The notes beneath the pieces were generated by a model, which saw only the letters and a program-made list of their open reading frames with translations, made no database searches and was not told the DNA's origin. A DNA stretch of 64,000 nt from Catonella morbi ATCC 51271 (GTDB lineage: Bacteria > Bacillota > Clostridia > Lachnospirales > Lachnospiraceae): assembly GCF_000160035.2 (NCBI RefSeq), contig NZ_KI535368.1, positions 124,001-188,000 of the forward strand, read 5' to 3'. Made by a program: the position numbers and the translations under genes. Below, piece by piece: positions 27,862 through 35,648 of the stretch (position 1 is the stretch's first letter; each line of letters begins with the position of its first letter).

Positions 27862-28535
27862 TGGACATTATTAAAAATATAATCTTCTTAATAAACAAGT
27901 ATGGTAATCTGTTTTTAATAGGTACAGGATATACATTGTTGTTAAGCCTTATAACTGTATTTTTTGGAACTATCTTAGGTTCTGTACTGGCTATGCTTAA
28001 AAATAATAGATTTTGGCTTGTAAGATTTATTGTCTCAGCTTATATAGAGATAGTAAGGGGTACACCAATACTTTTGCAATTATGTATATTTACATTCTTG
28101 ATTCCACTTGCTTTTTCGGCATTTAAGCCATCTGATTTTGTCAGTGTGACTGTAGCACTCATATTAAATTCAGCAGCCTATGTATCTGAGGTAATAAGGT
28201 CAGGAATAGAAGCTGTAGATAAAGGTCAGACGGAGGCAGCGAGGTCACTTGGTTTAAATAAAAGACAGACTATGTTTAAAATAGTATTGCCTCAGGCAAT
28301 AAGGTATATACTTCCTGCACTTGGTAACGAGTTTATTATGATGATTAAGGAAACCTCTCTTGCATCCACTTTCTTTGTAGGTGATTTGATGACCAGATAT
28401 CAGGTCATAACAGGAGCCACTTTTCTTGTAATTGAGCCACTTATCATAATCGGAGTTATATATTTTATACTTACTTTTACACTATCAAGAGGTGTGGCTG
28501 TGCTTGAAAGGAGGATGAAGGCAGGTGAATGCTAA
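27861..28535 (+). CDS. Amino-acid ABC transporter, permease
   Basis: A 224-residue membrane protein of the HisM/GlnP type. It has about five membrane helices, and the EAA loop that contacts the ATPase is clear ([20 protein letters not shown], then [19 protein letters not shown]). A single permease in the operon means it works as a homodimer. It is translationally coupled on both sides, overlapping the binding-protein stop and the ATPase start. Confidence 0.92.
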   Translation: MDIIKNIIFLINKYGNLFLIGTGYTLLLSLITVFFGTILGSVLAMLKNNRFWLVRFIVSAYIEIVRGTPILLQLCIFTFLIPLAFSAFKPSDFVSVTVALILNSAAYVSEVIRSGIEAVDKGQTEAARSLGLNKRQTMFKIVLPQAIRYILPALGNEFIMMIKETSLASTFFVGDLMTRYQVITGATFLVIEPLIIIGVIYFILTFTLSRGVAVLERRMKAGEC

Positions 28536-29274
28536 TCATAATGAATACTTAATTGATGTAGTAGATTTACATAAAAGCTTTGGTGAGCTTCAGGTACTAA
28601 AGGGAGTTAATGAACATATCAGTAAAGGAGAGGTTATATCTATAATCGGACCTTCGGGCGGTGGCAAGTCTACCTTCCTACGTTGTTTGAATCTCCTTGA
28701 AGTACCTGAAAAGGGTGAAATTTATTTTGAAGGAACCAATATAGCGGATAAATCAGTAAACATAGATATACACCGCCAGAAGATGGGAATGGTATTCCAG
28801 CATTTCAATGTCTTTCCACATCTTTCAGTTGGTGAAAATATTACACTTGCACCTACTTTACTTGGTAAGAAAAATGCTGAAGAAGCTAAGAAAAAGGCAA
28901 TAGAGCTGCTTGACAGAGTGGGGCTTCTTGAAAAATATGACGAGAAACCGAACAAACTCTCGGGAGGACAGAAGCAGAGGCTTGCTATAGTAAGAGCCTT
29001 AGCTATGGAGCCTGATGTAATGCTCTTTGACGAGCCAACCTCAGCCCTCGACCCTGAAATGGTAGGAGAGGTGCTTGCAGTTATTAAAAGCCTTGTAAGT
29101 GAAGGAATGACAACTGTAATAGTTACCCACGAAATGGGTTTTGCAAGGGAAGTATCAGACAGAGTGCTCTTTATGGATGGAGGCATTATAGCTGAAGAAG
29201 GAAGCCCGGAAGAAATATTCGGCAATCCGAAGAACCCTAGGACTAAGGACTTTTTAAGCAAGGTGCTGATGTAA
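28525..29274 (+). CDS. Amino-acid ABC transporter, ATPase
   Basis: A 249-residue ATPase of the GlnQ/HisP family, energising the preceding permease. It shows Walker A (GPSGGGKST near residue 42), the Q-loop ([15 protein letters not shown]), the ABC signature [16 protein letters not shown], Walker B with the D-loop ([14 protein letters not shown]), and the H-loop ([10 protein letters not shown]). The start is a GTG overlapping the permease by 11 bases, with GGAGG upstream. A terminator follows at 29302. Confidence 0.94.
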   Translation: MNANHNEYLIDVVDLHKSFGELQVLKGVNEHISKGEVISIIGPSGGGKSTFLRCLNLLEVPEKGEIYFEGTNIADKSVNIDIHRQKMGMVFQHFNVFPHLSVGENITLAPTLLGKKNAEEAKKKAIELLDRVGLLEKYDEKPNKLSGGQKQRLAIVRALAMEPDVMLFDEPTSALDPEMVGEVLAVIKSLVSEGMTTVIVTHEMGFAREVSDRVLFMDGGIIAEEGSPEEIFGNPKNPRTKDFLSKVLM

Positions 29275-29301
29275 ATATTAAAATAATAAGAATATATAAT
29301 T

Positions 29302-29329
29302 AAGGTCGGGCTTTGGCTTGACCTTTTTT
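29302..29329 (+). terminator. Terminator of amino-acid ABC operon
   Basis: AAGGTC (29302-29307) pairs with GACCTT (29320-29325), with GC/GC pairing inside, followed by TTTTTTG. Confidence 0.8.
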
Positions 29330-29398
29330 GAATTTAAAATACTTTTAAGGTATGTTACAATTAACTCGGAATAAGTAGAGTCAGAGGTAACCGAATGA

Positions 29399-29701
29399 AA
29401 TTTTATCGAACTTATTGCATCGCCCAGTGCCAGACTTGAGAATGAGGTCTTAATGTACTTAAAGTCTGAGATAAAGAAAATTGCTAATGCAAGTGAGGTA
29501 ATTGAAGCATTGGCAAAAGGGTATTTAAAATTTAGAGGAGAACCTGTTACTAAGAAAATGGTGAAAGATGAGAAAGCACAGGTTCAAAAGGCAGGGCTAA
29601 ACTGCTATAGATATGGATTTATTTCGCGTTCGGGATTTAAGGATGTAAATAAGGATAATGATAGATTAGTTTTGATTAAGTTAGAGGACTTGTTTGGATA
29701 G
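29399..29701 (+). pseudogene. 3' remnant of an ATPase-like gene
   Basis: The open frame starts right after a stop (29396-29398) and reads sensibly before the first ATG at 29453 (NFIELIASPSARLENEVL), so the true N-terminus is lost. The remaining ~100 residues end with NCYRYGFISRSGFKDVNK and a short acidic tail. This resembles the C-terminal end of AAA-type ATP-binding proteins with a nuclease-like tail (DUF234/DUF4143 kind), but the match is weak. No promoter or ribosome site is evident. It probably marks an older deletion beside the regulator gene. Confidence 0.45.
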
Positions 29702-29727
29702 TTTTTAAAACAGCATAGGAGCATACT

Positions 29728-31509
29728 ATGAAAAGTTTAACAGATAATTTTGGCTATGCATTAAAAAATATAAGAGAGACTATGGGATATAGTCAGGATG
29801 AAGTATTCCATGGCATAATCTCAAGAACGGCTTGGAATAAGTATGAAAATGGAGAGCTTACACCGGATATGTTTATGTTTCAGGTTCTGCTTGAAAGACT
29901 TGGTGTCTCAGATGAAAGGTTTGAGTTTATTACACCAGATGCACTTCATAAGTTTTATGTGTGGTATCTTAATTGTTTTGCTTATGCAGAAAAAAGAGAT
30001 TGGGAGAAGCTGTTAATTGAAAGGGAAAAATTTGATTCTTTGACTAAGGTAAATGTCGGGATATATTATCAATACAGAGATTTTATAGACTATATAATAA
30101 ACAGACAGGTGAATAATAATTATGAAAAAGCATATTTTTATATAAAAAAAGCTATAGATTATACAATAAAAGATATAGACCAAATAGTAAAACAAAGAAA
30201 ACGCCTTTCTGTATTCGAGTGGCATTTAATAACCAATTTATATGACATAGAGTATGAGCTGTTTCCTGATAAAAAAGAGAGGATAACAGGTAAATTATAT
30301 GAGTTTTATAAATATGCAGACAGAAGCATAGAAGATGGACTTGTTAAGCATAAGATAGTTCCAAGATTGGGGCTTGCTTTTTTAAGAAATGATAGAGAAA
30401 GCTTTGATATCGGTGAAAAGCTTGAACTTGAGGAAGATATTCTTAAAATGCTTACAAAATTTTTCTGTATAAGAGAGCTTCCGGAGATATTGAGGCTTCT
30501 GATAGAAGATGAGCCGGCTTTTGGCAAAAAGAATATTTATATGAAGCAGAAAGAAGCAATAGAGAGTGTATTTGCTATGGTAGGAGTTTCTGTCGGTTTT
30601 ATGCCTGAAATTCATATAACAAATGTAAAAAAATACATGGTTTTAAGTGATGTGTTTAGACTTAGAAGGAAAGAGACAGGTTTAAGCGTAGAATCTGTAA
30701 TTGCAGATATTTGTGATGTAAAGACCTACAGTAGAGCAGAACTTGGTAAAAGTTATCCTAAAAAGACCATATTGAAGAATATAGCAAAAAGATTAAATTT
30801 AAGATGGCTCTACTTTAAGGGAGAGATAGAGAGTGCTGAGTATGAGGATTTTATGCTTATGAGTGAATGCAGGAGGCTTGCTTCGCTCAGGGAAGTTAAG
30901 AAACTTTGTAGAGAGAAAGAAAAACTAAAACAGAGGCTTGATATGAGCATTCCGATTAATAAACAGGCGGTAGAAGGACTGGAGATTTATACAGAAGAGA
31001 TTTCAGATGAAGAGAAGATAAAAAGATTGTGGGAGATATTTTCGTATACAGGACAAGTTTCAGAGAATAGTATATATACAAGAGAAGAGATTGAGTTTTT
31101 GAGTAATATATCCAGGCTGGTGGGAATAAAAGAGCCTTATAAGGGGATAGAAATGCTTGAAAGGCTTTTTGCAGATGTAAGCAACAAAAAAAGTGCATTT
31201 AATATTAGGATAGCAATTGTTTCAAAAAATTTGGTATGGCTATATAAAAATACAAAAGAATATGAAAAGAGCTATAATATTGCTTTAAATGAGGTAAAGA
31301 CAGTTATTATAGAAAATGATGTAGGATTTTTATTGAACCTGCTTGATTATATTTCTACTATAGAAGAAGAACTCAGTAATATAGAACAAGCAAAAAAGAT
31401 TTGTAAGGATATGTTCTATATTGCCGAGTTATATGAAATGTATGAAGATGCAATGATGATAAAAGAGTATTATGAAAAAGTATTTGACAGTAATATAAAG
31501 TGGTATTAG
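29728..31509 (+). CDS. Two-HTH, TPR-type regulator (RRNPP-like)
   Basis: A 593-residue cytosolic protein. Residues about 7-62 form an XRE-type HTH (FGYALKNIRETMGYSQDEV, NKYENGELTP). Helical repeats follow (about 75-290). A second HTH-like copy appears at about 305-370 (LRRKETGLSVESVIADI, AELGKSYPKKTILKNIAKRL), followed by more TPR-like helices to the end. Single-unit Rgg/PlcR proteins are about 290 residues, so this looks like a tandem duplication. Such regulators bind short exported peptides. A small secreted-peptide gene ends 24 bases downstream on the other strand, and a palindrome recurs in nearby promoters. AGGAG precedes the ATG. Confidence 0.75.
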   Translation: MKSLTDNFGYALKNIRETMGYSQDEVFHGIISRTAWNKYENGELTPDMFMFQVLLERLGVSDERFEFITPDALHKFYVWYLNCFAYAEKRDWEKLLIEREKFDSLTKVNVGIYYQYRDFIDYIINRQVNNNYEKAYFYIKKAIDYTIKDIDQIVKQRKRLSVFEWHLITNLYDIEYELFPDKKERITGKLYEFYKYADRSIEDGLVKHKIVPRLGLAFLRNDRESFDIGEKLELEEDILKMLTKFFCIRELPEILRLLIEDEPAFGKKNIYMKQKEAIESVFAMVGVSVGFMPEIHITNVKKYMVLSDVFRLRRKETGLSVESVIADICDVKTYSRAELGKSYPKKTILKNIAKRLNLRWLYFKGEIESAEYEDFMLMSECRRLASLREVKKLCREKEKLKQRLDMSIPINKQAVEGLEIYTEEISDEEKIKRLWEIFSYTGQVSENSIYTREEIEFLSNISRLVGIKEPYKGIEMLERLFADVSNKKSAFNIRIAIVSKNLVWLYKNTKEYEKSYNIALNEVKTVIIENDVGFLLNLLDYISTIEEELSNIEQAKKICKDMFYIAELYEMYEDAMMIKEYYEKVFDSNIKWY

Positions 31510-31532
31510 CGTTTTCATATAAAACCTATTAT

Positions 31533-31703
31533 TTATATAGATTTTATTCCTCTTGTAGTATCGCCTGTTTTGTCTGCACATATACTTTTTATAGATACAC
31601 TTGTATAACTGCTTTTTGATATTTCTGAAATAGTGGTTATTGAAAATATAAGACAGACTATAATTGTAGTAAAGGCTAAAAGAACTTTTTTCTTTGTTTT
31701 CAT
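31533..31703 (-). CDS. Small secreted peptide precursor (putative pheromone)
   Basis: A 56-codon gene with a good ribosome site (AAAGAGG, eight bases before the ATG). The product begins MKTKKKVLLAFTTIIVCLIF, a classic signal peptide, and ends with a polar tail, ADKTGDTTRGIKSI. This size and plan match PapR/Phr/SHP-type pheromone precursors, whose active peptide is cut from the C-terminus. It converges with the two-HTH regulator and is divergent from the secreted-protein gene at 31925, with a palindrome between them. The pheromone role is inference; that it is a real gene is well supported by the ribosome site and signal peptide. Confidence 0.65.
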   Translation of the reverse strand: MKTKKKVLLAFTTIIVCLIFSITTISEISKSSYTSVSIKSICADKTGDTTRGIKSI

Positions 31704-31774
31704 ATGAATACCTCTTTCTTAATTTGATTTATTTTTGATACACTTACGCAGAATAACATAATATTAAATAATAG

Positions 31775-31856
31775 AACAGACCGGTTGGGTTTACATTTTT
31801 TATTCATTTATGTAAACTCTAGTGGTATGTTAATGTGTAGGGATATGTGATATGAT
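31775..31856 (+). promoter_or_regulatory. Palindromic promoter, copy 1
   Basis: The imperfect inverted repeat 31775-31796 / 31810-31831 (AACAGACC... and ...GGTATGTT, with several G-U pairs) is followed 19 bases later by the extended -10 TGATATGAT (31848-31856). The same half site, 19-base spacing and -10 occur at 32806/32826 and 33619/33639. It drives the secreted protein at 31925 and lies upstream of the divergent peptide gene. It is a good candidate operator for the two-HTH regulator. Confidence 0.65.
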
Positions 31857-31924
31857 GAGGGCGCTTAATTAAGTGAAAAAATCTCGAGAGAATCTGATTG
31901 TTTTAACTTGAAAGGAGTTATATA

Positions 31925-32500
31925 ATGAATAAAATAAGTAAATACTTTACATTTATGTTAGCTATGGTGATTTTGACTTCAAGTGTTTTCTCCAGTAGTG
32001 TTTATGCCAGCATTATGATTGGTATGAAAAAAATAACAAATACAGAAATTATTTATGTTGAAGCTGAAAAAGGAGTAATTGTGCCGGTAGAAGTTACTGA
32101 GACTATATATACTCGCGATAGAGGATTTAGCGGATTAAGGAGCATTACAAGATATTCAAACTCACCCAAAATAGGTGAGTATCGTACTTATAAAATTAAA
32201 GTTTCCAATGAGGTTATGGGTTTACCTTTGTATACAAGTGGAAGTTTATCCGCATTAGCTAAGAAGAAGGCAGCTAAGGCAATTTCAGCAGCAATCACTA
32301 AAAAGTTGGGTGCTAATTTTATACCGGGATTAAATTTCGTTTCTTGGATTTTGAACACTGTTGCAATTGCTAATGCAGTCGCAGGAAATAAAGGATTAGA
32401 AGTAACCATTGATATGAAATATACGGAGATTAACATGCATAAAGATGGCTATTCAGTGAGAGGATGGTCTGCTGTAGGGCTATCTATTGATACCTATTAA
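31925..32500 (+). CDS. Secreted protein of unknown family
   Basis: A 191-residue protein with a clear signal peptide, probably cut after VYA near residue 29. The mature part has a beta-rich first half (EIIYVEAEKGVIVPVEV), an alanine/lysine-rich helix (ALAKKKAAKAISAAITKKLG), a hydrophobic glycine-containing segment (NFIPGLNFVSWILNTVAIAN), and a short beta-rich tail. The central helical-hydrophobic part looks like membrane-active peptides or bacteriocins, but no family is recognised. GAAAGGAG precedes the ATG. A small membrane-protein gene follows 16 bases after the stop, suggesting an effector-immunity or effector-helper pair (inference). Confidence 0.65.
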   Translation: MNKISKYFTFMLAMVILTSSVFSSSVYASIMIGMKKITNTEIIYVEAEKGVIVPVEVTETIYTRDRGFSGLRSITRYSNSPKIGEYRTYKIKVSNEVMGLPLYTSGSLSALAKKKAAKAISAAITKKLGANFIPGLNFVSWILNTVAIANAVAGNKGLEVTIDMKYTEINMHKDGYSVRGWSAVGLSIDTY

Positions 32501-32516
32501 GATAGGAGATATAATA

Positions 32517-32711
32517 ATGGGTAAAAAATATTTATATGCAATAACTTTCCTTCAGTTGATTGTGTCTGTTGCAGGAATTATACTTATAATAATGAATTTA
32601 CTTGGAATACGCAAGACGGATAATTTATTTCTTTTTATATTTTTGACAGTATTAGCAATATCTCAGTGTATAGACAGTATTACTAAAATCAGAGATAAAA
32701 GTAATCACTGA
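32517..32711 (+). CDS. Small two-helix membrane protein
   Basis: A 64-residue protein with two hydrophobic helices (about 6-28 and 36-54) joined by a short polar turn and ending in a charged tail. The start at 32517 follows GGAG; an earlier in-frame start would overlap the secreted-protein gene. It belongs to the same operon as the secreted protein. Size and location fit an immunity protein or a helper, but there is no recognised family. Confidence 0.6.
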   Translation: MGKKYLYAITFLQLIVSVAGIILIIMNLLGIRKTDNLFLFIFLTVLAISQCIDSITKIRDKSNH

Positions 32712-32754
32712 GTTTTTTCTATACCAGACAAATTATTATAGTTTTTATTAATGA

Positions 32755-32831
32755 AACAGACCGTTAGGATTTACAAAACTAAAAACGTAAAACCTAATGG
32801 TCTGTTAATATTGTGGGAAATGTGTTAAGAT
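32755..32831 (+). promoter_or_regulatory. Palindromic promoter, copy 2 (orphan)
   Basis: An almost perfect inverted repeat, 32755-32774 with 32787-32806 (18 of 20 positions, one of the rest a G-U), is followed 19 bases later by TGTTAAGAT (32823-32831). From CAAAACTAAAAA onward it matches 33586-33660. No plus-strand gene follows; transcription would run antisense to the DUF2442/DUF4160 genes. It may also act as a terminator for the secreted-protein operon. Confidence 0.65.
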
Positions 32832-32957
32832 AGAGAGTATTTGCTTATAATCCCATCTTTGACAACTTATTATTAACTAATTACAATATTTTGCAAATAT
32901 TTTTTCAGTGTGGAAGCCCTTTTTTAATATATTGTTGTTATTTTTAAGTAAGAATAA

Positions 32958-33215
32958 TTATACATAGTCTACAACTCTTCCATTTTCCCAAAGTTCATTA
33001 CATGATAAGTCAATATCATCATTCCAAGAGATACCATATCCCCCGGAATCCACTTGTACCTGTTCAAACAAACCTTTGACATTTGAGAGAGTTTTAAATG
33101 ATTCAAATTTGTTAAAAAGAGAAGCAACATTATATTGCTTGCATTCACCATTGACAAAATTTATAAGAAGATTATATTCGGGCAAAGGTTTAACATCTTT
33201 AATCTTATAAAACAT
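32958..33215 (-). CDS. DUF2442 domain protein
   Basis: An 85-residue protein typical of DUF2442 (KIKDVKPLPEYNLLINFVNG at the start, GYGISWNDDIDLSCNELWENG at the end). DUF2442 and DUF4160 genes are commonly paired and regarded as a putative type II toxin-antitoxin module; which partner is toxic is not settled. AAGGAG lies five bases before the ATG. It is the second gene of a two-gene minus-strand unit bounded on both sides by direct repeats carrying promoter copies. Confidence 0.85.
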   Translation of the reverse strand: MFYKIKDVKPLPEYNLLINFVNGECKQYNVASLFNKFESFKTLSNVKGLFEQVQVDSGGYGISWNDDIDLSCNELWENGRVVDYV

Positions 33216-33243
33216 CGTATCTCCTTTCTGCCGTCTATAGCCA

Positions 33244-33495
33244 TTATAATGGTGGCAGCTTGATAAACTCCTGTGTATCCCAAATTTTTTGTAATTCCGT
33301 TTTATGCTTAACCGCCCATTCTTTCACAAGAGATTGTGCTTTAGCAGGTAAATCACCTTCAATCATATTAAGGGTATTAATATCAAAAGCGCCTATATAT
33401 TCACCATATAAAGCATGAAAGTGTGGAGGGTTATGTTCGCTTTGTTGAAAATACATTTTTATTATAATACCATAAAATCGTGAAATGATGGGCAT
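33244..33495 (-). CDS. DUF4160 domain protein
   Basis: An 83-residue protein of the DUF4160 family. The hallmark H-x-PPHFHA motif is seen in EHNPPHFHALYGEY near residues 21-34, with the typical start MPIISRFYGIIIKMYF. The partner DUF2442 gene follows after 28 bases. GGAG lies about nine bases before the ATG. The conserved histidines suggest metal binding or catalysis, but no activity is established. Confidence 0.88.
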   Translation of the reverse strand: MPIISRFYGIIIKMYFQQSEHNPPHFHALYGEYIGAFDINTLNMIEGDLPAKAQSLVKEWAVKHKTELQKIWDTQEFIKLPPL

Positions 33496-33584
33496 TCTTA
33501 AATCTCCGTTTCTATATGTTATAATTTAATTATATCAAGAAATTGTATTATTATCAATACGCTCTGCACTTGAGATTCTCTTTT

Positions 33585-33644
33585 GCAAAACTAAAAAGTA
33601 TACTATATTGTGTTCTGTTAATGTTGTAAGAAATGTGTTAAAAT
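33585..33644 (+). promoter_or_regulatory. Palindromic promoter, copy 3 (right half)
   Basis: Matches copy 2 from CAAAACTAAAAA through TCTGTTAAT to AAATGTGTTAA and the extended -10 TGTTAAAAT (33636-33644), with the same 19-base spacing. The left arm of the palindrome is absent. It drives the ABC exporter starting at 33708. Confidence 0.65.
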
Positions 33645-33707
33645 AGGGCGTATTTATTTAGAGTAATAATATATAAAAATGAAATTCTGATAATAAAGGA
33701 GTCTCTA

Positions 33708-34544
33708 ATGCTAAAAATAACCAACCTACGTAAATCCTTCCGAGAAAAATCAGTCCTAAAAGATGTATCATTTACCGTAAATACAGGTGAAATAGTCTGT
33801 CTTTTAGGAAACAACGGAGCAGGAAAAACAACCATAATAAATTGTATATTAAAAATGATACGCCAAGATTCGGGAGAGATAACACTTGATGATAAGGACA
33901 TACATAAATGTAAAAACAGTGAGTATTTTAATAAAGTAAGTGCCTTACTTGAATCAAGTACCAATGTATATGACTATTTAACAGGCTGGCAGAATATAGA
34001 GTATTTCGCAGGGCTATCCAAGATAGACAGTAAAAGCCCTGAAATAGCTAGGTACATAGACGATTTTGAATTAAAAGAAGCTATAAATAAACCTGTAGGT
34101 GAGTATTCAAGAGGAATGCAACAAAAACTTGCTCTGATAATATCTCTTATGCAGTCGCCCAAGCTTTTGCTTTTAGATGAACCAACCTTAGGTCTTGATA
34201 TAAAAAGTAAAAACTCGGTTATTGACAACCTTAACTGCTTGGTAAAAGAAAAAGGAATGGCAGTCATACTTACCACACACCAGATGGAAGTAGTGCAGAA
34301 GCTTAACTGCAGAGTTCTAATACTAAAAGACGGAGTAGTTAAGGATTTCTCAGAAAATATCGAAGATAAAAACCTAAGTTATATAGTTTCATACATTAAA
34401 GACGGGAAAATAGTGGAAGAAGAGGTAGAAGGAGAGTTTGCGGAAGTTTATGACAGCTTTGCAAATGAAGAAATAATAGAGATAGTGAAGAAAAAGAAAG
34501 ACATGGAAGAAAAGGTAATGGAGGCACTTGATGAATCTGATTAA
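33708..34544 (+). CDS. ABC exporter ATPase
   Basis: A 278-residue ATPase of the ABC-2 exporter (drug, bacteriocin or immunity) type. It shows Walker A (LLGNNGAGKTTIINCI near residue 33), the signature YSRGMQQKLALIISLM, Walker B (LLLLDEPTLGLD), and an H-loop (TTHQMEV). The last ~60 residues form an acidic extension common in this subfamily. It overlaps the permease gene by 17 bases. Its promoter shares the element found before the secreted-protein gene, so it probably belongs to the same regulon and may export or give protection against that protein or the peptide (inference). Confidence 0.88.
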   Translation: MLKITNLRKSFREKSVLKDVSFTVNTGEIVCLLGNNGAGKTTIINCILKMIRQDSGEITLDDKDIHKCKNSEYFNKVSALLESSTNVYDYLTGWQNIEYFAGLSKIDSKSPEIARYIDDFELKEAINKPVGEYSRGMQQKLALIISLMQSPKLLLLDEPTLGLDIKSKNSVIDNLNCLVKEKGMAVILTTHQMEVVQKLNCRVLILKDGVVKDFSENIEDKNLSYIVSYIKDGKIVEEEVEGEFAEVYDSFANEEIIEIVKKKKDMEEKVMEALDESD

Positions 34545-35244
34545 AGCTGAATTTAGAAAAAGTCTTATCGAAGCGGTAAGCTATTATCCTGATTATATAG
34601 TAGGACTTATTACAGATTTTTTTATATTACTGATTGTAATAAATACTGAGGGAAATACCACCGAAAAGGTATTTGGATATATATTGTGGATGCTTGCAAG
34701 CGGAGTTATATCAGAAGCCTCTATGTGCATATCCACAGAAAAACAGCTTGGAACTTTGCAAAATATTATGATTAAACCTTATTCGATAGCGCAGATTGTT
34801 ACGGTAAAAACTGTGGTATGGTTTAGCATCAATGTTATAAAAGCTATTATAACCCTTATTATTGCAATGTTATTCTTTGGTATTGAAAACCTGTTCAGGG
34901 CAGAATATTTATACATTACAATTTTTGTCTGTATAGGAATAATGGGGCTGTCCTATGTACTGGCTTCTGTAACCCTTATGTTTACGAAGGTGGCTTCTTT
35001 TGTAAATATCATAAGCTACGGTTTTCTCTTTTTGTCGGGAAGTATAGTTAAAATCCCTGATGTTTTGGTTTATACAAATCCGATATCTTATGGGGTAAAA
35101 TATGCTTCTTTAATCTTAGAGAACGGACTTAGACTTACAGATACAATAATTTTCTTGTCAATATGTGCAAGCTGGCTGTTAGCGGGATATTTGATTTTTA
35201 AGTTTATGTTTAACAGGAGCAAGCAGTTTAGGTGGACTTATTAA
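34528..35244 (+). CDS. ABC-2 exporter permease
   Basis: A 238-residue protein with about six membrane helices and the ABC-2 type plan, including the conserved loop EKQLGTLQNIMIKPYSIAQI after the second helix and NPISYGVKY before the last. It forms the membrane channel for the preceding ATPase. The overlap with the upstream gene (34528-34544) shows co-translation. About 100 bases after it the RelB/PIN module starts. Confidence 0.88.
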   Translation: MMNLIKAEFRKSLIEAVSYYPDYIVGLITDFFILLIVINTEGNTTEKVFGYILWMLASGVISEASMCISTEKQLGTLQNIMIKPYSIAQIVTVKTVVWFSINVIKAIITLIIAMLFFGIENLFRAEYLYITIFVCIGIMGLSYVLASVTLMFTKVASFVNIISYGFLFLSGSIVKIPDVLVYTNPISYGVKYASLILENGLRLTDTIIFLSICASWLLAGYLIFKFMFNRSKQFRWTY

Positions 35245-35351
35245 GATATTTATTCTTGTGTTTTGCATTGTATTGATATTTTCATTATAAAAACATATAA
35301 TGGTATTAAAGAAACATTATAAAGGAATACAATATGTAAGGAGGAAATATC

Positions 35352-35648
35352 ATGGGAGAACAGGTTTTGATACAATTTAGGGCAGATAAAAAATTAAAAC
35401 AGGAAGTAACAGACATATATGAACAGTTAGGTATAGATTTACCTACTGCATTTCGGATGTTTATGAAACGTAGCAAACAGGTACGGGGTATTCCGTTTGA
35501 TTTAATATTATCAGAAGATACTATAACAAGAACAGATGCACTTAAGGCATTTTATGAAGCCAGAAAGCAAACAGCTGATATACCGGAAATGTCTTTGGAG
35601 GAAATTAATGAGGAAATAAAGGCAGCCAGAGCATCAAGAAAGAGGTGA
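35352..35648 (+). CDS. RelB/DinJ-type antitoxin
   Basis: A 98-residue protein with a ribbon-helix-helix start (EQVLIQFRADKKLKQEVTDI, then LGIDLPTAFRMFMKRS), as in RelB/DinJ antitoxins, which bind their own operator and cover their toxin with a flexible C-terminal tail. Here the tail is long and charged (EMSLEEINEEIKAARASRKR). AAGGAGG precedes the ATG. The stop overlaps the toxin GTG by four bases. The partner is a PIN protein rather than the usual RelE/YafQ. Confidence 0.85.
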   Translation: MGEQVLIQFRADKKLKQEVTDIYEQLGIDLPTAFRMFMKRSKQVRGIPFDLILSEDTITRTDALKAFYEARKQTADIPEMSLEEINEEIKAARASRKR

